NCBI GenBank assembly: GCA_964610775.1
Contig: CAZSZC010000003.1
Location: 35,732-99,731, forward strand
Direction: 5' to 3'
Source: CAZPWF01 sp964610775
GTDB taxonomy: Bacteria > Patescibacteriota > Saccharimonadia > Saccharimonadales > JACQNP01
Length of the DNA: 64,000 nucleotides
The translations under genes were made by a program, and so were the position numbers. Shown here one piece after another: positions 29,386 to 37,563 of this stretch. How positions within the stretch are numbered: position 1 is the first letter of the stretch; every line of letters starts with the position of its first letter. The notes beneath the pieces are model-generated. The model was not told where the DNA came from, did not search any database, and saw only the letters and a list, made by a program, of their open reading frames with translations.

Positions 29386-29706
29386 ATGGAAAAATTTAAC
29401 GAAAATAAGAGAACTATTCGGTCAATAGCGATTGCCGGAGCACTTGGACTGGGTGTCTTAATAGCTTCAGGGTGTGGTCAAACTACTCCGCCAACGGGCG
29501 AACAAGTCAAAGATGATATGAAATATTTTGACCTCAAGGATGTAAAGGCAGCCGATGGCGGACCAGTCCACTGCGTGATGTACGGCTCGCAGTCAGAAGG
29601 GACCAATGTATCTAAATCTTGGTTCGGTTTTGCCTGTGATTTTGATGGTGGCGCCCAATTCCCTAGCGAAGTTTCAACCACAACAACTACAACCAAACCG
29701 CGTTAA
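29386..29706 (+). CDS. small lipoprotein
   Basis: A 106-residue protein with a type II signal peptide ending in the lipobox IASGC. The mature part is acidic with two further Cys and a Thr-rich C-terminus (STTTTTTKPR). SD AGAGGAGA precedes the ATG. Its leader peptide resembles that of the next gene, suggesting duplication. Confidence 0.65.
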   Translation: MEKFNENKRTIRSIAIAGALGLGVLIASGCGQTTPPTGEQVKDDMKYFDLKDVKAADGGPVHCVMYGSQSEGTNVSKSWFGFACDFDGGAQFPSEVSTTTTTTKPR

Positions 29707-29730
29707 TTTTATATGAGTAAAGGAGAATAT

Positions 29731-30117
29731 ATGGAACGAAATAGTATTAGTGAACATAAGAAATCAAATGCAATACGTGCGACTCTAGTGGCTGGTGGGC
29801 TGGGTGTTGCGGCTTTATTAACAGGCTGTAGCCAGTCGTCAACAGATAAGGTTGACGACGCGCCCAAACCAGAAGTTAAGCCAACAGTTACGTCGGAGTA
29901 CTTTTCTGATGGTACAAGGCGACTTAGATACACGGGCAGTGAAGGTAGGTTGTTTTCAACTGTCTTCGAAAGTTGTGATGGATCTGATCTGGTTGAACAG
30001 ACCGAATATTCAGGTCATGGCAACGGTGGAGCAGGTAATGATCTTGAGCGCAGTGTAGGCCACCCGGCTTGTGCCGATGGCAAACTTACTGAGTCAGACT
30101 TCGCAGTCCCTAGATAG
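29731..30117 (+). CDS. small lipoprotein
   Basis: A 128-residue protein from MERNSISEHKK; the earlier in-frame ATG at 29713 is rejected because AAAGGAGA sits just before 29731. The signal peptide ends in lipobox LLTGC. The mature domain has two Cys (ESCDGSD, HPACADG) and could form a disulfide. Tail-to-tail with the next lipoprotein, no spacer between stops. Confidence 0.65.
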   Translation: MERNSISEHKKSNAIRATLVAGGLGVAALLTGCSQSSTDKVDDAPKPEVKPTVTSEYFSDGTRRLRYTGSEGRLFSTVFESCDGSDLVEQTEYSGHGNGGAGNDLERSVGHPACADGKLTESDFAVPR

Positions 30118-30597
30118 TTATGCCTTGTCGCTCGAGGGTGGGCAAAAAGATACGTTAATGGGCACCATTGGTGTTGCAATATGATCAGGGTCTGTGGTTA
30201 CGCGAACTATAATCCCTGGATTTTGGTCGACAAAAAAAATGCCATCTCGATTCCCCTGTTCAAAGCTTTTAGTCGCAACAGGGTGGTTAGGGTCAATTAC
30301 TGAGCCTTTTCGACCATTGCCAGGCACCTGGCGAACCTCAACTTGGTTGCCGATTACAGAAAAAGCATAACTGTTTTTCCATGGATCGCTTTCTCTCGGC
30401 GCGATAATTTGCATATCAATTTTGTCGGTAGATGCCGGTAAGACATTAACTGTTGAATACGTACATGAATCCTTTTTCATGGTCGTACTGGGTTTTACTC
30501 CTGTCGATTGTGTTTCTGGCTTGCTGCATGCACCGAGGATAATTGATAATGCTCCGGCTGAAAGTAATGCGGCGTGTTTGGTTGTGAGTTTTTCCAT
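30118..30597 (-). CDS. small lipoprotein
   Basis: A 159-residue protein with a type II signal peptide ending ILGAC. The mature part contains two more Cys and beta-type strands (NSYAFSVIGNQVEVRQV). It is transcribed towards the other lipoprotein genes, and its start is just upstream of ssrA on the other strand. No named family recognised. Confidence 0.6.
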   Translation of the reverse strand: MEKLTTKHAALLSAGALSIILGACSKPETQSTGVKPSTTMKKDSCTYSTVNVLPASTDKIDMQIIAPRESDPWKNSYAFSVIGNQVEVRQVPGNGRKGSVIDPNHPVATKSFEQGNRDGIFFVDQNPGIIVRVTTDPDHIATPMVPINVSFCPPSSDKA

Positions 30598-30644
30598 GCT
30601 CGCTATTTTACAGATAGTTGCATGAAAACACGAGCGTAAGCACG

Positions 30645-30673
30645 TTGCTTTATTGCAAATATTACGTTAAAAT
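30645..30673 (+). promoter_or_regulatory. promoter for ssrA
   Basis: TTGCTT (30645-30650), 17 bp, TAAAAT (30668-30673). Predicted start about 30680, so the precursor has about 24 nt before the mature 5' end. Confidence 0.65.
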
Positions 30674-30703
30674 ATGTTTATACGAGTGTTCTCGTAGATA
30701 CGG

Positions 30704-31078
30704 GGGGCTGAATTTTAAGCTCGACGTTGGACATTATCAGTTAGATCAGCAGGTCGCTTGTCAGCGTATAGACAAACTTGAACAAATGCAAAATCATTTT
30801 TCAACCGCGTAGCTAGTGCATTCCGTGCACCTGTCTTCGCACCAGCTTTCGCCTAATAACGAAAGCCGTCTACGACGCGACACCAGATAGAGTCGTTAGA
30901 TGACATATTTTCTGGGCGCTCATTTCCGATTAATCCGTAGGAGATGCTAAGATTTGGATTAACCGTTTTGGCTTTTTGTCGGTTTCGACGCCAAAACGTA
31001 TTTAAACCGACTATACCTGTAGGATAGACTAATTAGATAATCTAGCGGACCCGGAGGCAGTATCCGGCAGCTCCACCA
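30704..31078 (+). ncRNA. ssrA: transfer-messenger RNA (tmRNA)
   Basis: Rescues stalled ribosomes. The 5' end GGGGCTG (30704-30710) pairs with CAGCTCC (31068-31074), followed by A and the encoded CCA at 31076-31078. The tag frame starts at GCA 30788 and encodes 22 residues, beginning AKSFFNRV and ending RAPVFAPAFA. Two stops TAA TAA at 30854-30859 follow. The T stem CCGGA/TCCGG is intact, but the 7-nt T loop reads GGCAGTA instead of the usual TTCRANY. Own promoter upstream and terminator directly downstream. The exact resume codon is inferred; two more in-frame codons lie between it and an upstream TGA. Confidence 0.9.
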
Positions 31079-31083
31079 AAAAC

Positions 31084-31107
31084 GCATCTCATGAGAGGTG
31101 CTTTTTT
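31084..31107 (+). terminator. ssrA terminator
   Basis: Stem GCATCTC / GAGGTGC (one G-T pair), 4-nt loop, then six T. It begins 6 nt after the tmRNA CCA. Confidence 0.9.
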
Positions 31108-31120
31108 GTTTTGCTTGTGC

Positions 31121-31148
31121 TTGCAAGTCCTTTTCAAAAGACTATATT
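31121..31148 (+). promoter_or_regulatory. promoter for 31172 gene
   Basis: TTGCAA (31121-31126), 16 bp, TATATT (31143-31148). Confidence 0.45.
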
Positions 31149-31171
31149 TATATATAGAAGAGGAGGTTGTG

Positions 31172-31597
31172 ATGTCAGAAAATAAATTCGCAGATAAGTT
31201 ACGTACAAAATCAGCATCGGTTCAATCAGAAGCAGCAGCCGAACAAGCTCGAGTCGAGCGGCGTGAAAGAAGGCAAGCTGCAAGACACACACGCGAGTAT
31301 GTTGCTGAGCATCAGGGCAGGTTTATTGTAGAGTTGACGCAGCGAGCAGAAGAAGCCGCTGAAGCAGGCAATACCCATGCAAGTATTAAGCGTACAGTGG
31401 GTAAAAACGATAACCAGGGCCTCAGAAAGTCAATGGAAGGCGTTAGGGACCACTTCATTGAGGAGGGCTTTGAAGCACAAACCACACATTCGGATAATTT
31501 CCACTTTGAATATTTTGGTAGTGATGGAGAAACACCAGTGTGGCCTACGCAATTTACGCACGGCGTAGAGATTAGTTGGGCACACGAAGAAGAATAG
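31172..31597 (+). CDS. hypothetical hydrophilic protein, 141 aa
   Basis: Start at MSENKFADKL is fixed by GAGGAGG about 8 nt upstream. The N-terminal half is a highly charged helix (Glu/Arg/Ala rich, e.g. EQARVERRERRQAARHTREY). The C-terminal half (residues 85-141) is a small alpha/beta domain with several aromatic and His residues (HSDNFHFEYFG). No signal peptide. Not recognised. Single-gene transcript with a terminator at 31751. Confidence 0.6.
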   Translation: MSENKFADKLRTKSASVQSEAAAEQARVERRERRQAARHTREYVAEHQGRFIVELTQRAEEAAEAGNTHASIKRTVGKNDNQGLRKSMEGVRDHFIEEGFEAQTTHSDNFHFEYFGSDGETPVWPTQFTHGVEISWAHEEE

Positions 31598-31750
31598 TCC
31601 CAGGGTGCATACCGCTAGGGAATAGCTAACTTCTTTTGACGTTCTTCCTCCCGTTTGTACTCTATATAATCATCCCAGAGTAAATACTTCCATCTCTATG
31701 TTTCTTCAAAAATGAAGGGTGTACATTTTTCAAGGTTCTCCACCAAATGA

Positions 31751-31777
31751 GCATTATCAACATTCGATAGTGCTTTT
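31751..31777 (+). terminator. terminator of the 31172 gene
   Basis: Stem GCATTATC / GATAGTGC (8 bp, one G-T) with a 7-nt loop and TTTTTT on the plus strand. It lies between the two convergent genes; 31598-31750 contains no supported gene. Confidence 0.75.
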
Positions 31778-31786
31778 TTGTTTGGC

Positions 31787-32758
31787 TTAAACCTTATCCC
31801 AAGTGAAACCATTACCAAAGTGACCATATCGGGCAGTCTGTTCATATTGCGGCTTGCGTAGACCCAAAGACTCAATAATTCCCTTTGGGGACAGATCATA
31901 TCCTGTCACTTGCTGCTGTTTACCATTAATAGTTACTGTCGCTTCTAGCGGTTGATCATAGCCAATCGCATACGCAAGATAACAAAACGCTTCAGGTGAG
32001 CCTGATTGATTAAGATAATCAACAGCAATCTGACGAGCTATATAGGCTGCGGAGCGATCAACTTTACTAGGATCCTTGCCGGAAAAACAACCACCGCCAA
32101 TAGGTATGCTTGGGCCATAATTATCAACCACCAGTTTCCTGCCCGTTAACCCCGTATCGGCATCAAAGCCACCCAAATCCCAATCACCTGCCGGATTAAT
32201 ATGCGTATCGACATTTCCCACTACCTTAACCCCTGATTGCGAGCTCAGCCAATTTAGCACCGATTCTTTTAGGTCTTTTTGTGGCGCATTCTGAAAACTA
32301 GCTACCACAGAGACAATTTTGCCGTCCTTCAGTGTAACCTGAGTTTTGCCATCAAACGGCCATATCTTGTATAAGTACTGATTGAGTCGCCGTGCCAAAA
32401 CCGTTTCTAGCGGTAATAGTTCTGGTGTCTGGCTACATGCATAGCCAACCATAATACCTTGATCACCTGCTCCACCCGTATCGACACCTTGCGCTATTTC
32501 TGGGCTCTGTTGCACGATTCGAGTTTCCAGTTCTACATTGCCACATAAACGCTTCACTATCTTAGCCACATCGACTTCAGTAGTAGAGGTAACTTCTCCA
32601 ACTACAAACACCTTACCATGACCACCAACCGCTTCCACCGCTACTCGCGACAAAGGATCATCGCGCAAATATGCGTCCAAAATAGCATCCGATATCTGGT
32701 CACACAGTTTATCTGGATGTTTAGGTGAAACACTCTCAGCTGTTTTAAAATTTGACAT
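31787..32758 (-). CDS. metK: S-adenosylmethionine synthetase
   Basis: Makes SAM from methionine and ATP. 323 residues from MSNFKTAESVSPKHPDKLCD, where HPDK is the ATP/Mg motif; AAAGGAG sits 6 nt upstream of this ATG, ruling out longer starts. GAGDQGIMVGYA and the P-loop-like IPIGGGCFSGKDPSKVDRSAAY are conserved. It ends YGHFGNGFTWDKV as in full-length enzymes. It is 60 residues shorter than usual through shorter internal loops, not by truncation. Preceded by a SAM riboswitch, giving product feedback. Confidence 0.95.
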   Translation of the reverse strand: MSNFKTAESVSPKHPDKLCDQISDAILDAYLRDDPLSRVAVEAVGGHGKVFVVGEVTSTTEVDVAKIVKRLCGNVELETRIVQQSPEIAQGVDTGGAGDQGIMVGYACSQTPELLPLETVLARRLNQYLYKIWPFDGKTQVTLKDGKIVSVVASFQNAPQKDLKESVLNWLSSQSGVKVVGNVDTHINPAGDWDLGGFDADTGLTGRKLVVDNYGPSIPIGGGCFSGKDPSKVDRSAAYIARQIAVDYLNQSGSPEAFCYLAYAIGYDQPLEATVTINGKQQQVTGYDLSPKGIIESLGLRKPQYEQTARYGHFGNGFTWDKV

Positions 32759-32920
32759 AAAAATACTCCTTTCGTATCTTTCCCGCCATCGCATGAGGAA
32801 ATAAAAGGAGTCAATACCTGATATCTTTCCCATACGGGCTAGAGGGAGCACCTTCACACCGCATGGCGTGTGGTTGCTGGCAGGTCATCGAGCTAGTTCT
32901 CTCGCTGCACTCTTGATACT
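32759..32920 (-). promoter_or_regulatory. SAM riboswitch (SAM-I/IV clan) with SD-sequestering platform
   Basis: On the minus strand the aptamer (32920 to about 32822) contains TATCAAGAG, CTCGATGACCTGCCAGCAACC (in two parts: CTCGATGACC and TGCCAGCAACC), GGTGTGAAGGTGCTCCC and the closing GAAAGATA. These follow the SAM-clan order of P1, kink-turn region, P3 and P4. Downstream, ACTCCTTTT can pair with AAAGGAGT, the ribosome site of metK, so control is probably translational. No poly-T terminator was seen. GGGAAAGATA occurs twice (aptamer 3' strand and just before the SD), which allows an alternative P1 pairing. Confidence 0.88.
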
Positions 32921-32983
32921 TCTTATAATTAATGTGCTGGTTAATAGTAGCGTTAATTAATCCACAAAGCAAGGGGGTTGTGC

Positions 32984-33012
32984 TTGGCTTAAGCTTACAT
33001 TTGTGTTAAAAT
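32984..33012 (+). promoter_or_regulatory. promoter for RRM protein gene
   Basis: TTGGCT (32984-32989), 17 bp, TAAAAT (33007-33012), start about 33019. The 120-nt leader up to 33141 contains GAGGAGCAG and ACCTCC segments that can base-pair, so it may be structured, as in cold-responsive leaders. No ORF in it. Confidence 0.6.
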
Positions 33013-33141
33013 GTGCAAGACTAGAAAAGCTGCTAAGTAACTTTGTGTGAAATCTAGACAATAAATAATAGTGTGCGTTTCGAGGAGCAGCTAACTGCAT
33101 AGCCAGATTACCTCCGAGTACGACAAAAGGAGATAATATTA

Positions 33142-33447
33142 ATGGCAACTAAATTATTTGTAGGATCACTATCGTGGAACGTCAAGGATGACGACCTAAG
33201 TCAGTTCTTTGCATCAGCTGGTACTGTTGTATCTGCTAGTGTTATTACTGATCGTGATACTGGCCGCTCAAAAGGCTTCGGCTTTGTTGAAATGTCATCA
33301 GACGACGAAGCTAAAAAAGCTATCGACGAATTGAATGGCAAGGAGCTTGATGGACGCCCAATCACAGTGAACGAAGCTCGTCCACGTGAAGAGCGACCTC
33401 GCAACAACTTCGGTGGCGGTGGTGACCGAGGTGGCAATCGCTACTAA
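33142..33447 (+). CDS. RRM RNA-binding protein
   Basis: A 101-residue single RNA recognition motif protein: RNP2 LFVGSLSW near residue 4 and RNP1 KGFGFVEM near residue 44, followed by a short Arg/Gly-rich tail (GGGGDRGGNRY). This is the pattern of bacterial/cyanobacterial cold-induced Rbp proteins, thought to bind structured mRNA. Strong SD AAAAGGAG. It has its own promoter, long leader and terminator. Its long leader stands out among neighbours with almost none. Confidence 0.92.
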   Translation: MATKLFVGSLSWNVKDDDLSQFFASAGTVVSASVITDRDTGRSKGFGFVEMSSDDEAKKAIDELNGKELDGRPITVNEARPREERPRNNFGGGGDRGGNRY

Positions 33448-33468
33448 TCTAGATATTCTCTAGAAATC

Positions 33469-33499
33469 AAAAAGCGCTGGCGAAAACCGGCGCTTTTTT
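33469..33499 (+). terminator. bidirectional terminator
   Basis: Stem AGCGCTGG / CCGGCGCT with flanking A5 and T6 and a 6-nt loop. It lies between the RRM gene and the convergent MFS gene and could serve both. Confidence 0.88.
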
Positions 33500-33520
33500 A
33501 TACTTCTAAGAATAATACTA

Positions 33521-34813
33521 CTAAAGTTTTTCGTGAAGCATGTGCTTAGGTGGGCGATAGATTGCCAGAAACAGTAGACCACCCGCAAGCACAGTAAAGC
33601 CACCTGCAAGAATTGGAGTATTGATGCTAATACTTGCCAAGTAGCCACTCATGATCGCTGGAATTGCCTGAGCTAAAGATTGCACTGAAGCATTAATACC
33701 TAAAACTTCGCCCTGAATATGCTCGTCAGCCGAGATACTTACAAGAGCGATACTATTGGCCATGCTGTTACCCAAGAAGAAGGCAAAAATTGGCGTTATC
33801 CAGAGCAAGTCTGTCGTTGATGTAGCTAGCAAGTACATGAACAGGGTTAGGCCAGAACCAATAAAACTGAATCTCAATACCTGATATGGCTTGAGTTTCT
33901 TGGCTAATAGCGGAGTTAGAGCCGCTTGAACAATTGCAATCCAGATACCAACATAGGCAAAAAAATCACCAATATTACTTTGATTAAAGTGTAGCTTCTG
34001 TATAAGTAAAACTTGGAAGAATGTCTGGAAAAAGCTGAATCCTGCCCAGAATAGAAAAATAGACGGGAATACTACTCTTAAACCAGGGTAGGACATAGCT
34101 GTCACAATATTTTGAATTGACTGCGTTGCCTTCAGTTTAGCATGCTTAACTTTCTTTAAGGTTTCGGGCAGCAACGCAATAATTAACGTTAGGTTAATAA
34201 GACTTAGTGCAGCGGTGAACAAAAATGGCGTGGCCGGATTAAACCAAGATGGAGTATGAAACAGGCCAAAGAAATTAATCCCAGGCGTAGCTAGTTTGGC
34301 GCCCAAATAAGGCCCAAGCACGAAGCCGGTTCCAAAGGCAGCACCAATAAGAGCAAATCTTTTAGTTCGATCTTTTGGTGGTGTAACATCAGCAATCACA
34401 GCTTGGGCTACGCTAAGATTACCCCCAGTAATTCCATCAAGTGCTCGACTAAAGAATAATAGAGGAAGGTTGCGTGTAATAATGCCAATTGCGAACAATA
34501 CATAGCCAATTGCCGTACCCGCAATGCTGAAGGCTAAGACTTTCTTGCGACCATAACGATCAGATAATTGCCCTAAAATTGGCGTTGATAAAAACTGCAT
34601 CAATGGATAAATAGCTATAAGCCACCCGAGCAAAATAAGACCGCCTTTGAATGTCCATCCAGCTGGCAATAGATAGTATGGTGATGCCGGATTAGCTAGT
34701 AATTGCGGTATTATAGGAACAAGAATCCCTACTCCAAGCACATCCAGAAAAATAGTCATTAATACTATCGGCAATGCTTTACCTTTTAGTTTTGAATTGA
34801 TCTTTTTCTTCAT
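33521..34813 (-). CDS. MFS transporter, drug efflux type
   Basis: A 430-residue protein with about 12 hydrophobic segments. The MFS motif A is in loop 2-3: GQLSDRYGRKKVL. LGPYLGAKLA in TM5 resembles motif C of antiporters (GxxxGPxxGG). Closest in plan to TetA/Bcr-type drug:H+ antiporters. It is co-directional with and 11 bp after a MarR regulator, a typical exporter-regulator pair. Substrate unknown. Start supported by AAAGGTAGAG. Confidence 0.85.
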   Translation of the reverse strand: MKKKINSKLKGKALPIVLMTIFLDVLGVGILVPIIPQLLANPASPYYLLPAGWTFKGGLILLGWLIAIYPLMQFLSTPILGQLSDRYGRKKVLAFSIAGTAIGYVLFAIGIITRNLPLLFFSRALDGITGGNLSVAQAVIADVTPPKDRTKRFALIGAAFGTGFVLGPYLGAKLATPGINFFGLFHTPSWFNPATPFLFTAALSLINLTLIIALLPETLKKVKHAKLKATQSIQNIVTAMSYPGLRVVFPSIFLFWAGFSFFQTFFQVLLIQKLHFNQSNIGDFFAYVGIWIAIVQAALTPLLAKKLKPYQVLRFSFIGSGLTLFMYLLATSTTDLLWITPIFAFFLGNSMANSIALVSISADEHIQGEVLGINASVQSLAQAIPAIMSGYLASISINTPILAGGFTVLAGGLLFLAIYRPPKHMLHEKL

Positions 34814-34824
34814 CTCTACCTTTC

Positions 34825-35286
34825 TTAATTATTCAAAGCGTGACACGCGCCAGGCTTGCTGGGTTGGCATGTATGTTCGTGCATGTTGGTTAGTATTTCT
34901 AATAGTTGCTGCTTTTGCGTATCGTTGAGTTTGTCAAACATTGGTTGATGGTAGTTATTAAGTACCTGCATAGCCTCTTCTGTTATTAAAATGCCCTTTT
35001 TGGTTGGTGCTGTAATATGTTCTCGACGATTATTTGAACTAACCTTCGTGACCAACAGTCCCTTTTCATGCATAATTTTTATCTGTCGACTTATACTGGC
35101 TTCGGTTTGCCCGAGTGCGTCGGCTATGTGTTTTTGCTGAACTCCTGGGTTCCACTGCAGAGCCATCAATATCTTAAACTGAGAAAAACCAATTCCTAGG
35201 CGATCCTGCAAGGCGTGATCAGACTGGCGGGAAAGGGTACTAGAAACGTGTTGAAGCAAATAGCCAATGTTGTTTGTGGGTGTCAT
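34825..35286 (-). CDS. MarR family regulator
   Basis: A 153-residue winged-helix protein. The recognition region is HIADALGQTEASISRQIKIMHEKGLL with the wing NNRREHITAPTKKG. Start at MTPTNNIGYL is chosen because the predicted transcription start (about 35290) lies downstream of the longer ORF start. A C-terminal Cys pair (HTCQPSKPGACH) with nearby His could bind metal or sense oxidation. It probably represses itself and the MFS gene: TTAACTATTAA, an imperfect palindrome, lies in the promoter spacer. Confidence 0.88.
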   Translation of the reverse strand: MTPTNNIGYLLQHVSSTLSRQSDHALQDRLGIGFSQFKILMALQWNPGVQQKHIADALGQTEASISRQIKIMHEKGLLVTKVSSNNRREHITAPTKKGILITEEAMQVLNNYHQPMFDKLNDTQKQQLLEILTNMHEHTCQPSKPGACHALNN

Positions 35287-35296
35287 GATTATTAGC

Positions 35297-35325
35297 AGTT
35301 TACTCATTAATAGTTAACACGTCAA
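35297..35325 (-). promoter_or_regulatory. marR-MFS promoter with candidate operator
   Basis: Minus strand: TTGACG (35320-35325), 17 bp, TAAACT (35297-35302). The spacer contains the palindrome-like TTAACTATTAA, a plausible MarR site. Leader about 4 nt. Confidence 0.6.
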
Positions 35326-35342
35326 GCAATAGGGTAGGGCGC

Positions 35343-36167
35343 TCAAATCAATTCCTGGGAACATGCTGTCTGGTACAACGCAAACCAATTATCAAGCGAC
35401 AGATCCTGTGGTCGTTTAGATGGCTCAATCTGAGCTGATTCCAATAATCCATGTATATGTTCTTTGTCTACACGTAATCCCCCACTAAGTGAATTAAGAA
35501 GTGTTTTGCGGCGAGCCGCAAATCCCGCCTTCACGAGTCTAAAAAATCGCTTGCTATCAACTTCAAACAGTGGCTTTTGGCGACTTTTTAGAATAAGAAC
35601 CTGAGAATCAATTTTTGGCGCCGGTGTGAATAGTTGAGCCGGTACTACTAGGCCAAGTTCAGTCTGCCAGTAAAACTGAGCACTAACACTTAATAACGAC
35701 ATCTCACCTGCCGTAGCACATACTCTCTCGGCAACTTCTTTCTGAACAAGCAAAACCGCTATAGTTGGCGGATGGTCAGATTCGCTAATAATCTTTATTA
35801 AATTACTAGTGAGGTAATAGGGGATATTCGCAACTATTTTATAATCCCCTTCTAGTCGCATTAGATTAAATGTCCGTATATCAGCTTGCTCTAGCTTAAG
35901 TTGGTTTGGTATATAACTGGTTAAATCTTTTTCGAGAAAATCTACCGCTTCGGTGTCGTATTCTATAGCAAAAATCTTAGCCCCTCGATCAATCAAAACT
36001 CTAGTTAGACTACCTGTACCTGGCCCAATCTCTAGTACTTGGTCGCCCTCTCTGACATCAGCGGCAGCACATATTGACTCCAAACTTGCCAAATCATTCA
36101 GCCAATGCTGACCAAGGCCCTTTTTGGGGCTAACACCACTCACTACCACCAGCCCTGTCGCTGCCAC
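35343..36167 (-). CDS. rsmA: 16S rRNA dimethyladenosine transferase KsgA/RsmA
   Basis: Dimethylates two adjacent adenines in helix 45 of 16S rRNA. 274 residues: KKGLGQHWLND (normally KKxLGQNFL), SAM motif VLEIGPGTGSLT, acidic IFAIEYD, target-base motif VANIPYYLTSNL (NIPY), and the C-terminal helical domain with AGFAARRKTLLNSL. The start overlaps the upstream wall-protein gene by 25 bp; a GTG at the VVVSG position would shorten it slightly. Confidence 0.93.
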   Translation of the reverse strand: MAATGLVVVSGVSPKKGLGQHWLNDLASLESICAAADVREGDQVLEIGPGTGSLTRVLIDRGAKIFAIEYDTEAVDFLEKDLTSYIPNQLKLEQADIRTFNLMRLEGDYKIVANIPYYLTSNLIKIISESDHPPTIAVLLVQKEVAERVCATAGEMSLLSVSAQFYWQTELGLVVPAQLFTPAPKIDSQVLILKSRQKPLFEVDSKRFFRLVKAGFAARRKTLLNSLSGGLRVDKEHIHGLLESAQIEPSKRPQDLSLDNWFALYQTACSQELI

Positions 36168-37501
36168 GCATTGTAAGCACCTTCCCAGCTACCGTAACGT
36201 CCATTAGCATACCCAGAACACCACTTTAGCTGTGTCACTGGATTTGAGGCCCAATCAGAGCCTGCGCTAGCCATTTTACCAGCAGGTGTGGCCTGACATA
36301 ATCCATAGCCATAACCGCTTGATGGTGAGTGAAGTTCCGAATAATATCCAGGACAATAACCAGCCTGCCCCTGCCATTTTGTAGCACACCAGCCCGACTC
36401 ACGACTTATTATGTAATTTACGAAAGGATAATCACTCAGAGCTATACCGGCACCAGCAAGAAGTCCACTTTTATCATTAGGGACCGAAAAGGCTTTGCCT
36501 CTGGCTACGATTTGCTTTATAGGTGCGACTGCAACTACTTCCTGGATGCGTGTACGACCTACTTCACGGCCATTTTTAAGTTCCACCTGATAGGTAACCA
36601 CCTTTTTACCCTCACTACCACGCTGTCGGATTGCTGAAGCACCAAAACTCAAAGAAGCATCTTCGACTGTTTCTGTAGGCATAGCTATGGGCTCTTCAAC
36701 AGTTGAAATCTGTGTTCCACTACGAACAACAAATACCTGCGCATCTGGACTAAGTGGCGTATCTACAGAGGGCTGCACGTTATCGCCGGGCCCCAAATTT
36801 ACTTGCTTTTCCTTGAGCAAATCACCTACATTCTTAGCCCGCGTCCTAACTGTTATCGGAGTCCCGTATAGATTAAGGTGGGTCGGCGTTGCCCTATCAA
36901 CTATGATTTTCTCACCGAGTACTTGATCTTTTAGAATTTGATTAGTGGGATGGCTAGTTTCAATATTATCTTCCGGATATACGGTCAAGCCAGCCTGCGT
37001 CGCAACACTTCTTGGAGTCTTGGCCGCACTGACAGTGTGAATTTGTTTTTCGCCGTCAACTATCGTTACTGGTCGTGCCTTATAAACATTAATTCTGAAG
37101 TCGTCTTCGTCAATATTTGAATCGGCAGCTGGCTCAACAACATCTCCTTGGTCAATCTTTACATCCGCTCTATCCAGAAATTCTTTTACGGTCTTTGCTC
37201 TCGTCGGAACCATTTGGCTTTTACCATCTATAGAGACGCGCACAACATGAGAGTCACTGGCGCCAATAGTCTGGCCATTAAGAGCTACATAACAAGCGAG
37301 AGACACAAAAAACATGGCTATAAATGTCACAACCGGTACTATGAATGGATGCTGATGAAACTTCTGTGACTTGCTAGAATTGACTAGCTTTTTAGCCCTG
37401 GGCTTCTTGTCTGGATTATTAGTGCCTGGACTAACTTTCTTTGAACGCCTAGATTTTGGGGGCGCGATATCAAAAATAGGTTTAGTTGGAGTTTTCTTCA
37501 T
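36143..37501 (-). CDS. YabE/RpfB-like cell wall protein (DUF348 x3, G5, lysozyme-like domain)
   Basis: A 452-residue exported protein. A Lys-rich cytoplasmic N-terminus (50 residues) precedes a transmembrane/signal helix. Three DUF348 repeats follow (about residues 83-260, e.g. VRVSIDGKSQMVPTRAKTVKEFL), then a G5 domain (about 265-345). The C-terminal domain of about 95 residues begins INYIISRESGW-like (NYIISRESGW) and contains GYGYGLCQATPAGKM. The Glu in SRESGW fits the catalytic Glu of resuscitation-promoting-factor/transglycosylase folds. Four Cys probably form disulfides. Role: peptidoglycan remodelling. It overlaps rsmA, matching the yabE-ksgA neighbourhood of Firmicutes. Confidence 0.85.
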   Translation of the reverse strand: MKKTPTKPIFDIAPPKSRRSKKVSPGTNNPDKKPRAKKLVNSSKSQKFHQHPFIVPVVTFIAMFFVSLACYVALNGQTIGASDSHVVRVSIDGKSQMVPTRAKTVKEFLDRADVKIDQGDVVEPAADSNIDEDDFRINVYKARPVTIVDGEKQIHTVSAAKTPRSVATQAGLTVYPEDNIETSHPTNQILKDQVLGEKIIVDRATPTHLNLYGTPITVRTRAKNVGDLLKEKQVNLGPGDNVQPSVDTPLSPDAQVFVVRSGTQISTVEEPIAMPTETVEDASLSFGASAIRQRGSEGKKVVTYQVELKNGREVGRTRIQEVVAVAPIKQIVARGKAFSVPNDKSGLLAGAGIALSDYPFVNYIISRESGWCATKWQGQAGYCPGYYSELHSPSSGYGYGLCQATPAGKMASAGSDWASNPVTQLKWCSGYANGRYGSWEGAYNAWQRQGWW

Positions 37502-37563
37502 AGATTAGAGATTTGCCGAAGAAATTTTTTGGTCACGTAGGCTACACATCTCCAGCAAAGCCA

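Noticed and set aside
32758..32857. Longer N-terminus for metK
   Set aside because: The extra 33 codons lie within the riboswitch platform and aptamer, and a strong ribosome site precedes the internal ATG at 32758.
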